64,000 nt of DNA, from positions 1 through 64,000 of the forward strand of contig CAMDDG010000004.1 in NCBI GenBank assembly GCA_945890895.1, in the 5' to 3' direction. Origin of the DNA: Chitinophaga pinensis. Lineage in GTDB: Bacteria; Bacteroidota; Bacteroidia; NS11-12g; UBA955. Position 1 is the stretch's first letter. Each line of letters starts with the position of its first letter. Below the pieces are notes generated by a model. That model searched no databases and was not told the origin of the DNA. It saw only the letters and a list, made by a program, of their open reading frames with translations. Shown one piece after another: positions 40,516-49,405 of this stretch. The position numbers and the translations under genes were made by a program.

Positions 40516-41871
40516 TTAACCAAATACCCAGGAAAATACTTCGTCTACTTTTCCAAAAGTATGAACTTTTATTTTGCGAGAGGGATCTTCTTGTATTTTA
40601 TTGTATTTGGATACCAGAATATCTGAAAATCCCAATTTTTCTGCCTCTGAAATTCGCTGTTCTATTCGTTGTACAGCTCTCACCTCACCAGAGAGTCCAA
40701 CTTCCCCCGAAAAAACATACCCTGAAGGCAATGCCATGCCTTGGTAACTGCTCATAATTGCAGCCATTAATGGTAAATCCAGTGCTGGGTCTTCTAGACG
40801 TAAACCACCGGCAAGATTAACAAAAACATCTTGTTGCCCCAATCGAAATCCACACCGTTTTTCAAGTACGGCTAACAACATATTCAAACGGCGTAAATCA
40901 AATCCCGTGGCTGAACGTTGCGGAGTTCCGTAAACGGCAGTACTTACCAAGGATTGTACTTCTAATAACAACGGGCGAACTCCTTCAAGCACTCCGGCAA
41001 TAGCGATTCCGCTCAATGGTTCATCTCTTTGTGACAGCCAGATTTCTGATGGATTTTTAACGGGAATTAATCCCGAACCTTGCATTTCATAAATCCCCAA
41101 TTCATGGGTGGAGCCAAATCGATTTTTTAGAGTACGTAGAATTCGATAAAAATGATGTCGATCTCCTTCAAATTGCAATACAGTATCCACCATGTGTTCC
41201 AATAATTTTGGTCCAGCTATGGCTCCGTCTTTGGTTATATGGCCAATCAAGAAAACGGGTGTTTGAGTTTCTTTTGCAAATTGAAGCAGTTTGCCAGTAC
41301 ATTCTCGAATTTGAGATACCGAACCGGGAGTGGCATCTAATGAGTCCGAATACAATGTTTGAATGGAATCAACTATCAGAATATCGGGTTGTTGTTTGGA
41401 TAAGTAGTCGAGAATATTGTCGAGTAGAGTTTCAGTTAAAATATTGCAATTGGGATTCTGGATGCCAATACGTTCAGCGCGTAATTTTATTTGGGATTCG
41501 CTTTCTTCTCCGCTTACATAGAGCACATTAGCTGATGTTTGAAGGGCTAATTGCAGCAACAGCGTACTTTTCCCAATTCCTGGTTCTCCACCAATAAGCA
41601 CCACTGCACCCGGTACCAACCCTCCGCCGAGAACCAAATTCAGTTCAGAATCAGATAGCTTGGTTTTTTCTTGGTCGGCCGGTGTTATTTCATGGATGGG
41701 AGTGGGTTCAATAATTTTACGTGTACTTTTTTTCCATGCATTCACGGATTGGGTAGATTTGATTTCCTCTGTGAATGTATTCCATTGGTTACAACCTGGG
41801 CATTTCCCAATCCATTTTGGACTTTCGAAACCACAAGAGCGACAGAAAAAAGCGGATTTAGTTTTAGCCAT
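40516..41871 (-). CDS. radA: DNA repair protein RadA
   Basis: Zn finger CRSCGFESPKWIGKCPGC, GGEPGIGKSTLLLQ, KNRFGSTHELGIYEM, GEVGLSGEVRAV. Confidence 0.97.
   Translation of the reverse strand: MAKTKSAFFCRSCGFESPKWIGKCPGCNQWNTFTEEIKSTQSVNAWKKSTRKIIEPTPIHEITPADQEKTKLSDSELNLVLGGGLVPGAVVLIGGEPGIGKSTLLLQLALQTSANVLYVSGEESESQIKLRAERIGIQNPNCNILTETLLDNILDYLSKQQPDILIVDSIQTLYSDSLDATPGSVSQIRECTGKLLQFAKETQTPVFLIGHITKDGAIAGPKLLEHMVDTVLQFEGDRHHFYRILRTLKNRFGSTHELGIYEMQGSGLIPVKNPSEIWLSQRDEPLSGIAIAGVLEGVRPLLLEVQSLVSTAVYGTPQRSATGFDLRRLNMLLAVLEKRCGFRLGQQDVFVNLAGGLRLEDPALDLPLMAAIMSSYQGMALPSGYVFSGEVGLSGEVRAVQRIEQRISEAEKLGFSDILVSKYNKIQEDPSRKIKVHTFGKVDEVFSWVFG
40702..40712 (+). repeat. ATCCCCCGAAAA motif site 12 (variant)
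   Basis: TTCCCCCGAAA in radA, antisense. Confidence 0.8.
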
Positions 41872-42107
41872 GAGTTGTTGGATTAAATGGGATGGTAAAA
41901 TTAATGATTTTTGGAAGAAGGTGAGATGCGAAATCGAACATGAAGCTGTAAAAGTATGAATAATAGGTTTTTATTTTTTGTGTTTTTCGCAAATCGCCAT
42001 TAAAGTTCTTGGTCGTGTTTCGACTAAATGATAAAAATATTAGAGTATTTATTTGAGGGATGAAGCATTATTGAAAAAAGTGTTGTTAATTTTGTAGTTA
42101 TAAACCC

Positions 42108-42677
42108 ATGGAAAAGAACATTAACGATATCGTAACTGTATACGCGGAGGCAACTCCCAACCCGGAAAGTATGAAGTTTGTGGCAAACAAAATGTTGTTG
42201 CCCAATGATTCAGCTGATTTTCGCAACAAAGAAGTGGCTGAGAACAGTCCTTTAGCAAAAGCACTTTTCGAAATGAATTTTGTTGAGGGTGTTTTCATTA
42301 TGAACAACTTCGTGAGTATAACCAAAAATGGGGAGTACGAATGGTTCGATTTAATTCCAGATTTACGCAATTTTATTACTGAATGGATTGAAGATGGTAA
42401 AGAAATCGTAAATCCCAAGAAAGAACTATCAACCGAAGAAGAGACCGAAATCGAAAGAAAAATCAAACAGTTGCTTGAAGATCACGTAAAACCAGCGGTT
42501 GAAATGGATGGTGGAGCCATTGATTTTAAAAGTTTTAAAAATGGTATTGTTACCGTGGAACTAAAAGGTAGCTGCAGCGGATGTCCTTCTTCAACGATGA
42601 CATTGAAAGCGGGTATTGAGAACTTGTTGAAGCGCATGGTACCTGAGGTTGAAACAGTAGAAGCATACGGGGTTTAA
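42108..42677 (+). CDS. NifU family Fe-S scaffold protein
   Basis: C-terminal GSCSGCPSSTMTLKAGIE; N-terminal Nfu-like domain. Confidence 0.9.
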   Translation: MEKNINDIVTVYAEATPNPESMKFVANKMLLPNDSADFRNKEVAENSPLAKALFEMNFVEGVFIMNNFVSITKNGEYEWFDLIPDLRNFITEWIEDGKEIVNPKKELSTEEETEIERKIKQLLEDHVKPAVEMDGGAIDFKSFKNGIVTVELKGSCSGCPSSTMTLKAGIENLLKRMVPEVETVEAYGV

Positions 42678-42766
42678 CCCGTATTGATTTAATTTGGATT
42701 TCGGAGCATACGTGGCTCAATTCTAGAGCAATCGACGCTCAATACGTATTGTTTTTTAATTAAGCG

Positions 42767-42805
42767 TTCCTCCCGATTTGCATTTTTTGCATAATTTGGG
42801 AGGAA
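42767..42805. other. Long hairpin in nifU/acyl-CoA synthetase intergenic region
   Basis: TTCCTCCC...GGGAGGAA perfect 8-bp arms, inner TGCA-T6-TGCA. Confidence 0.7.
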
Positions 42806-42904
42806 TGTTCATTTTTATTTGCAGTTATTGCAAACATGGGCATCTATGTTTTTCTTTTTGAATAAAAAAATTCATATTTGCCAACCTACACTAAAAAATA
42901 AATT

Positions 42905-44821
42905 ATGCAATCATTGGCCGAGCAGAGGATGCAAAACGACCCGTCCTTCACTTCACTTCATCACTTCTTTTTAAATTCAGCAAGTAAAATACATACTCCA
43001 CAACACACTTATCTTATGGAGAAAGTTGATGGCGCATGGAAAGAATATAGTTATGAGTATTTATTATCCGAAATCGACAAAGTTGCTGCATACTTGGTTG
43101 ATTGTGGATTGGAAAAAGGCGATCGCGTCGCAATCATTTTAGAAAATTGCCCAGAGTATTATATTATTGATCAAGCGCTTCAAAAATTGGGCATGGTTAA
43201 CGTATCCATTTATCCTACGTTAACACCAGAGGAAACCCGCTTTATATTGAATGATTCCGGTTCAAAACAAGTATTTGTGGGCAATCCTTTCCTTTTGAAA
43301 AAAGTTCAAAAAGTGGAGCATGAGTGCGCCACCCTGACTCAGATTGTATTCGTGCCATCCGATAAGCCTGAATCTGGAACGGTGATTAATTATTCCACTG
43401 TTATCCAAAAAGGAGAGGCTAAATTAACAAAGCTATCCCCCGAAATAGAAAAAAGGTTTCAAGCAGTAGGAAAGGAAGACTTAGCTACATTAATATACAC
43501 TTCTGGAACTACAGGCGTTCCTAAAGGAGCAATGCTTACACATTATAATTTCATGAGCAACTGCTACGATGCCAAAGAACTGTGTCCAGCAATTACCGAA
43601 AACGATTTGTATTTGTCGTTTTTGCCATTGAGTCACGTGTTCGAACGCATGGCCACCATGTATTTAAGTACATACGTGGGTGCTTCGGTGGCATTCTCGG
43701 AAGGTATTGAAAAAGTAGCTTCGAATATACAAGAGGTACGCCCAACGGTAATGGCAACGGTTCCACGTTTGTTAGAGAGAATCCATGATAAAGTGTTAAA
43801 GAATGCCACTTCCGGTGGTGGAATCAAAAGTAAAATATTCTTTTGGGCGGTTGCTACAGGAGAGAAAGTGCGGAAAACTAAGGATGCAGGAAAATCAATA
43901 AATCCTCTATTGTCGGTTCAAGCCAATCTTGCTGAAAAATTGGTATTTAGTAAGATCAAAGAGAAAATGGGCGGCCGCATGAAAATGCTTATTTCCGGGG
44001 GAGGGGCACTTCCTCCTCATGTGGGGGAATTCTTTGCCAACCTGGGTTTGCGGGTTCAAGAGGGTTATGGATTAACAGAAACTTCTCCATTTTGTACTGT
44101 AAACGAATTTGAGCGTCAGGTATACGGTACTGTAGGTCGTGTTGCTCCCCGACAATATGTTGCCATCCAAAATATCGAAACCCAAGAAATAATTACCATT
44201 CAAAATTACGATTCGTTCGATCCTAACTTTGCATCTGCCGAAGGAGAAATTTTAACCAAAGGTCCTAACGTAATGAAGGGCTATTGGCAGAATAAAGCAG
44301 AAACCGACAATGTATTTGATGCAGATGGTTGGTTCCACACAGGCGATATTGGAAGATTTGATAAAGGGTATTTGAAAATTACAGATCGCTTGAAGAACAT
44401 GTTAAAAACGTCGCTTGGAAAAAATATTTACCCTACTCAAATTGAAAATGTGTATTTACAAAGTGAACGTATTGATCAAGTATTTATTATCGGAGATAAG
44501 CGAGAATATCTCACCGCTATAATTGTACCAAGTGCGGAAACGATGCAAGAACAAATTCCACATAAAATGGATTTGTTGAAGTCGAGTCAGGATTTTATAA
44601 ATGACGAAGAGCTTACGCAATGGATTGCACAAGAAGCTAAAAAATTGGGAATGCAGTTAGCCAAATTTGAGCGTATTCGTAATTTTATGCTAAAAAGAGA
44701 GCCCTTTAGTATTGAAAATGGCGACATGACCATTACCTTGAAAGTGAAGCGCAAGGTCGTAATGGAGCGTTATGCAGATGAAATTGACTTTATGTATGCA
44801 CAGCAAGAATGTCCGCTTTAA
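42905..44821 (+). CDS. Long-chain acyl-CoA synthetase (AMP-binding)
   Basis: YTSGTTGVPKGAMLTH, GYGLTET, WFHTGDIG. Confidence 0.93.
   Translation: MQSLAEQRMQNDPSFTSLHHFFLNSASKIHTPQHTYLMEKVDGAWKEYSYEYLLSEIDKVAAYLVDCGLEKGDRVAIILENCPEYYIIDQALQKLGMVNVSIYPTLTPEETRFILNDSGSKQVFVGNPFLLKKVQKVEHECATLTQIVFVPSDKPESGTVINYSTVIQKGEAKLTKLSPEIEKRFQAVGKEDLATLIYTSGTTGVPKGAMLTHYNFMSNCYDAKELCPAITENDLYLSFLPLSHVFERMATMYLSTYVGASVAFSEGIEKVASNIQEVRPTVMATVPRLLERIHDKVLKNATSGGGIKSKIFFWAVATGEKVRKTKDAGKSINPLLSVQANLAEKLVFSKIKEKMGGRMKMLISGGGALPPHVGEFFANLGLRVQEGYGLTETSPFCTVNEFERQVYGTVGRVAPRQYVAIQNIETQEIITIQNYDSFDPNFASAEGEILTKGPNVMKGYWQNKAETDNVFDADGWFHTGDIGRFDKGYLKITDRLKNMLKTSLGKNIYPTQIENVYLQSERIDQVFIIGDKREYLTAIIVPSAETMQEQIPHKMDLLKSSQDFINDEELTQWIAQEAKKLGMQLAKFERIRNFMLKREPFSIENGDMTITLKVKRKVVMERYADEIDFMYAQQECPL
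43435..43445 (+). repeat. ATCCCCCGAAAA motif site 13
   Basis: ATCCCCCGAAA in acyl-CoA synthetase gene. Confidence 0.9.
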
Positions 44822-44928
44822 TTAATACTATTGATTGTTTAACTAATGGAAATAATGGAGAATTGATTGTATTGTGGAATTTAGCTTGAAACTAAATCGA
44901 ATTCTATTGCCATGATTATGGAATAGAA

Positions 44929-45567
44929 TCAAATTAGTTGATTGAAAATATACAAAACAATAAAAAATACTAATTGTATGGCCAGCAAAGCGCTGGCCAT
45001 TTTATTTTTAACGGGTTTAGACGTGCTGTGTAAAAGCCAGAGGAATATAAAAGAAATAACGAACCAAGCCGCGTAGTTTTGATACGGTACTTCGTTATTT
45101 TTCCAATCCCAGAAATCGTATCTCATGGCCACGGGTTCTAAAAAGAAATCATAGATGGTCATTATTCCCGCACCAACAAAAGCAATGGCTAAAGGATGTT
45201 TGATTCTTCCAACAAGGGTAGAAGAGGTATAAAAAATCATGGCAGCCCAATTAAGTCCTATTAAATAGGGCGTTCCTTGCCATTTAGCACCAAATGTACT
45301 TCCGTATTCATAACTTCCAAATATTAAGCCCGTTTTCACTCCCAACATTTCAACAAAGAATCCCAGAACACCAATGATAATCAATGTAATGACATGATTC
45401 ATCTCCCATTTTTTATGAAAAACCCAAGCTACAACAAAGGCTGCAATTAAATTCCAAGGGGTTAATTTTAGGAACAACGGATTCAACGACGGCGTGAGAA
45501 ATCCAATGATTCCCACGAAATAAATGATGGAAAGTATAAAGATAAATCTGTTTTCTACGGTGTTCAT
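44929..45567 (-). CDS. cruF: Carotenoid biosynthesis membrane protein (CruF-like 1',2'-hydratase)
   Basis: Polytopic membrane protein with GVKTGLIFGSYEYGSTFGAKWQGTPYLIGLNW; next to crtD-like gene. Confidence 0.75.
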   Translation of the reverse strand: MNTVENRFIFILSIIYFVGIIGFLTPSLNPLFLKLTPWNLIAAFVVAWVFHKKWEMNHVITLIIIGVLGFFVEMLGVKTGLIFGSYEYGSTFGAKWQGTPYLIGLNWAAMIFYTSSTLVGRIKHPLAIAFVGAGIMTIYDFFLEPVAMRYDFWDWKNNEVPYQNYAAWFVISFIFLWLLHSTSKPVKNKMASALLAIQLVFFIVLYIFNQLI

Positions 45568-45634
45568 TTTCGGTATTGAATTTAGTTTGGCGAGTAATTT
45601 TCAGATTGAGTACTTAGATGAAATAGATTGAATT

Positions 45635-47104
45635 TTAATGGACTTCCGGAATTAATTTATTTACAATTTTAGCTCCCAAAAGGCAGAGCGGAATTCCGCC
45701 GCCGGGGTGCACGCTTCCCCCACAAAAATACAGATTATCGTATTCTTTCGAGAAATTTGCTTGTCTAAAGAAAGCCGACATCCGATGATTGGAGCTGCTG
45801 CCATACAAGCTTCCCTTGTCGGAACCTGTGTTAGATTCAATAGTAATAGGATCTAAAACTGCCTCTGTTTCAATCAGATCGGATACCTGAACATTTAATA
45901 ATTTACTGAGTTTTTGAAGGATTTTTTCTTTCGCTATTCCAACCAACTCCTTCCAATCTTGTCCAGAATTATGGGGCACATTGATCATAACAAACCAGTT
46001 TTCACCGTATTCAGGAGCATCGGATCCAACTAATTTCGAAGTAATATTTATATATACGGTTGGGTCTTTTTGGATGGTTTTTCGATGGAAGATAGCATCG
46101 AACTCCTCGCGATAATCGTTCGAAAAGAATATATTGTGAACATCAAGTTCCGGGAATTTCTGTTTAATTCCCCAATAAAAGATCAATGCTGAGCTGGAAT
46201 TTTCCGCATTTTTAATTTTTGGGGGAAGGGATTTTTGCAATAATTTTTGATAAACTATTTTGATGTCAACATTAGCAACTACAATGTCACTTTTGAATTC
46301 TTTACCTTCTTCTGTGATGACGCGAGATATTCGAGGCTTTGATGATTGATTTTCTACATGTAATCTATTTACTCGGGAATTAAATTCAAATTGTACACCC
46401 AATCTTAGAGCTTGCTCATACAGGATTTCTGCAATATCGCGCATACCCGTTTTGGGTAAATAAGCCCCGTAATGAAATTCTAGGTGAGGGATTACATGTA
46501 AGGTAGCTGGAGCTTTGTAAGGATTGGAGCCGTTATATGTAGCGTACCGATTAAAAAGCTGAATAATTTTGGGGTTAGAAAATTGAGATTCTAAGGCCCT
46601 ATTCATGGTTCGAAACATATCCAGTCGCCATAAATTAGCAATTCCTTTTATTCCTGTGGGGGCAGTATAAGTCGATAATCTATGTAAGCTATTTTCTAAA
46701 AACACCGGCGAAGTAATATCGTAGATTCGTTTGGAATGATTTAAGAATCGCTGAATTTTGGATTTCGGTTCATCAAAAAAATGAGCTGCTTCATCGATAA
46801 ATGTCTCTATTTGAGAAGAAGCATGAAATTGGCTTCCATCCGGGTAAAAATAATTGCATAAAACGGGTAATTTAAAGTATTGGAATTTTTGGACCAAATC
46901 GGGGTCGAGAAGTTCGGTAACGAAATGCGGCATGGTGAACAAACTAGGTCCCGAATCAAAGCGGTAATTTCCTAATATTATGGTATTTAACTTACCTCCA
47001 AAAGAGGGTGCTTGTTCGATAATTTGTACCTGATATCCTTTGCGTGCAAGGTGTATGCTGGAGGCCAAACCGGCTATACCACTGCCAATAATGGTTGCAT
47101 TCAT
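45635..47104 (-). CDS. crtD: CrtI-superfamily carotenoid desaturase (CrtD-like)
   Basis: MNATIIGSGIAGLASSIHLARKGYQVQIIEQ...GGKL; YFCGGSVHPGGGIPLCLLGAKIV. Confidence 0.82.
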   Translation of the reverse strand: MNATIIGSGIAGLASSIHLARKGYQVQIIEQAPSFGGKLNTIILGNYRFDSGPSLFTMPHFVTELLDPDLVQKFQYFKLPVLCNYFYPDGSQFHASSQIETFIDEAAHFFDEPKSKIQRFLNHSKRIYDITSPVFLENSLHRLSTYTAPTGIKGIANLWRLDMFRTMNRALESQFSNPKIIQLFNRYATYNGSNPYKAPATLHVIPHLEFHYGAYLPKTGMRDIAEILYEQALRLGVQFEFNSRVNRLHVENQSSKPRISRVITEEGKEFKSDIVVANVDIKIVYQKLLQKSLPPKIKNAENSSSALIFYWGIKQKFPELDVHNIFFSNDYREEFDAIFHRKTIQKDPTVYINITSKLVGSDAPEYGENWFVMINVPHNSGQDWKELVGIAKEKILQKLSKLLNVQVSDLIETEAVLDPITIESNTGSDKGSLYGSSSNHRMSAFFRQANFSKEYDNLYFCGGSVHPGGGIPLCLLGAKIVNKLIPEVH

Positions 47105-47207
47105 AGTAAAGGAACAAAAATAGGTACAAAAAGTTGTTTTGTAACTCATTGATTATCAATGATAATTTAAAAATAATAAAAAAAAGTAAAAAAAAATCAT
47201 TAAGCAC

Positions 47208-47239
47208 TTTGCAGATTCTAAATTTCATCCTAATTTTGC
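47208..47239 (+). promoter_or_regulatory. Promoter TTTG-N20-TAATTTTG
   Basis: Upstream of small lipoprotein. Confidence 0.75.
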
Positions 47240-47270
47240 GCACACTCAATCGAAAAAAACTAATTTAAAA

Positions 47271-47468
47271 ATGAAAAAAATCACTTTCGCTTTAGCAGCT
47301 TGCGTAGTATTCGCTTTCGCTGCTTGTGGTAACAACGCAACTGAAGAAACTAACGCAGATTCAGCTTCAATGGATTCAACTACTGTAGAAACAACTCCTG
47401 CTGATTCTACTACAATGGATTCAACTGCAAATGATACTGCTGCTACTTCAACTGAAGCTACTAAGTAA
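47271..47468 (+). CDS. Small Ser/Thr/Asp-rich lipoprotein
   Basis: MKKITFALAACVVFAFAAC lipobox, low-complexity tail. Confidence 0.75.
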   Translation: MKKITFALAACVVFAFAACGNNATEETNADSASMDSTTVETTPADSTTMDSTANDTAATSTEATK

Positions 47469-47485
47469 TCAATTGAAAAATCTTA

Positions 47486-47519
47486 AAAAGGCATCCCAAC
47501 GGGATGCCTTTTTTTTTAC
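47486..47519 (+). terminator. Strong intrinsic terminator
   Basis: AAAAGGCATCCC-AAC-GGGATGCCTTTT + T tract. Confidence 0.92.
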
Positions 47520-47531
47520 AAAAATATTTTT

Positions 47532-47539
47532 TATCTTTG
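47532..47539 (+). promoter_or_regulatory. -7 box TATCTTTG, 5 nt upstream of ATG 47545
   Basis: TATCTTTGCTGTAATG. Confidence 0.55.
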
Positions 47540-47544
47540 CTGTA

Positions 47545-47922
47545 ATGGTTAGACGATTACTTTTGTTATTCACCCTATTTGTTTGTTTTGCCTCTTCCAA
47601 CGCGAAGCAAATAATGCCTTTTTTGGAGGATGAAAATCCTGTGCATTCGGGTGGACCATCGTTTAATATTACCCCTAACCCCGTTAGTGGTTCCTATTTT
47701 TACGTTAATTTGGATTTTTTAGAATCCGACTTTCCCGATGCCGCTATCATTATTTCCGATGTATTAGGAAAAGTGGCATATGTGCACCCAATAAAGAAAT
47801 CGGACTTCTTGGAGAAACAAGTTCGTATTAACGTAATGGATGCTAACCTCGATAAAGGAGTTTATTTCCTCCAAGTTAAAAGTGGTGAACACACCCGAAC
47901 TTTGAAATTAGCAATTCGCTAA
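47545..47922 (+). CDS. Small protein: signal peptide plus T9SS type A-like sorting domain
   Basis: FNITPNPVSGSYFYVNLD...IIISDVLGKV...LDKGVYFLQVKSGEHTRTLKLAIR. Confidence 0.75.
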   Translation: MVRRLLLLFTLFVCFASSNAKQIMPFLEDENPVHSGGPSFNITPNPVSGSYFYVNLDFLESDFPDAAIIISDVLGKVAYVHPIKKSDFLEKQVRINVMDANLDKGVYFLQVKSGEHTRTLKLAIR

Positions 47923-48021
47923 GAAATCTATCCGGATGGGTATGTTCTCATCCTGGGTAAAATCATTCCCTTCTCGCACACCATCTAATTTTAATTACCT
48001 CGCGATTTCAAATAATTAATC

Positions 48022-48714
48022 ATGATACGTCGTGCAATTGGTCGAGATTTTAAAGATATTCATCGACTCATACAGGAGTTAGCCAACTACGAAAAAGCTC
48101 CCAATGAAGTTATTACCAGTCCAAAGATTCTCGAAGAACATTGCTCGGGTATCAAACCATTGGCTTTTGCTTGGGTTTTGGAAATTCCTATTCCCGTTCA
48201 AAATAAAAAGTCAGATAACGAACTTGTAAACCAAACAACAACTGTTAATCAAGTTACTCATGAGCAAATTCATTTCGTATTAGAATCGAATTCTGTTCCT
48301 GAACGAAGTGAATCTTCCGAAGAGCAAAATCAGATTCTGTTATCGAAATTGACACCTGCGCGATTACATTCAAATTCTAATCGACAAGTGAACAAGTTGA
48401 TTGGTAGATTAGACCAGCAAAATTCCGAAATCGAACGATCAAAGATTGTGGGAGCTGCAATTGGTTACATTCGTTATTCTACTTGGAAAGGTCCAGTATT
48501 CTATTTGGAGGATTTAATTGTAGAAGAAGCCTTTAGAAAACAAGGATTTGGTAAACAACTTTTAGATGTCGTAATCGAATTTGCAAAATCGCAGAATTTC
48601 AAACGAGTTGTTTGGCAGGTTTTAGATTGGAACACACCAGCCATTGAATTTTATAAAAAATATGAAGTTTCTTTTGATGATTCGTGGATCAATGTTACCT
48701 TAGACTTGGAATGA
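48022..48714 (+). CDS. GNAT N-acetyltransferase with ~80-aa internal insertion
   Basis: MIRRAIGRDFKDIHRLIQELANYEKAP...YSTWKGPVFYLEDLIVEEAFRKQGFGKQLL...VLDWNTPAIEFYKK. Confidence 0.85.
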   Translation: MIRRAIGRDFKDIHRLIQELANYEKAPNEVITSPKILEEHCSGIKPLAFAWVLEIPIPVQNKKSDNELVNQTTTVNQVTHEQIHFVLESNSVPERSESSEEQNQILLSKLTPARLHSNSNRQVNKLIGRLDQQNSEIERSKIVGAAIGYIRYSTWKGPVFYLEDLIVEEAFRKQGFGKQLLDVVIEFAKSQNFKRVVWQVLDWNTPAIEFYKKYEVSFDDSWINVTLDLE

Positions 48715-49394
48715 AATTACCCATTTCTCGCATACTAACGCCTTTATTGGTATTGACCATATTAATAATACATCAGTTTGCATGGTTAGTCGTTGAAAAC
48801 GGATGGTACAATAGCTTGAATTCTTCAGGGAATTTACCGCAACAAGTATCCGTAAATTTGGGAACGCATGCCCGGGAATGGACTTTTTTTTACACGGCTC
48901 TAACGGGATCATGGATTCACGGAAATTGGGAACATTTGATGGGAAATGTTTTTTCTTTAGCAGGGTTAAGCTTGTTGTTTTTGCTCTTTATTAAAAAGGG
49001 ATGGTTGCGATTTTTCCTGATTCAATGGGTATTATCCGGAATCATTTTGTTTTTTCTGGCACCCAAAGGCAGTATCCATATTGGTGCTTCCACGTGGTCG
49101 TATTCATTTGCTGGTTTTTTAACCACTCTCGCTTTTCTTCATCCCAATCGAAAAGTACTATCTCTTTTCTTTATTATTTGCCTTTGGTACGGCAGTATGT
49201 GGTGGGGGATTTTTCCGATTGATCCTCGAATTTCTTTCCAAGGACATATAAGCGGTTTAACTACCGGTGTTTTAATTGCTCTTTTGGGACGTGATTTCTG
49301 GTTGAATCGTATGTTTATAGTTCCGGAATTACCTGTTTTAGAATCACAAGAGGATTCAAGTAAACCCATCAATCCCTACGATGGGTTCAAATAA
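48711..49394 (+). CDS. Rhomboid family intramembrane protease-like protein
   Basis: HLMGN, IGAST, GHISGLTTGV in a 6-TM protein; ATGA overlap with GNAT gene. Confidence 0.75.
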   Translation: MKLPISRILTPLLVLTILIIHQFAWLVVENGWYNSLNSSGNLPQQVSVNLGTHAREWTFFYTALTGSWIHGNWEHLMGNVFSLAGLSLLFLLFIKKGWLRFFLIQWVLSGIILFFLAPKGSIHIGASTWSYSFAGFLTTLAFLHPNRKVLSLFFIICLWYGSMWWGIFPIDPRISFQGHISGLTTGVLIALLGRDFWLNRMFIVPELPVLESQEDSSKPINPYDGFK

Positions 49395-49405
49395 ACGATA
49401 GAATA

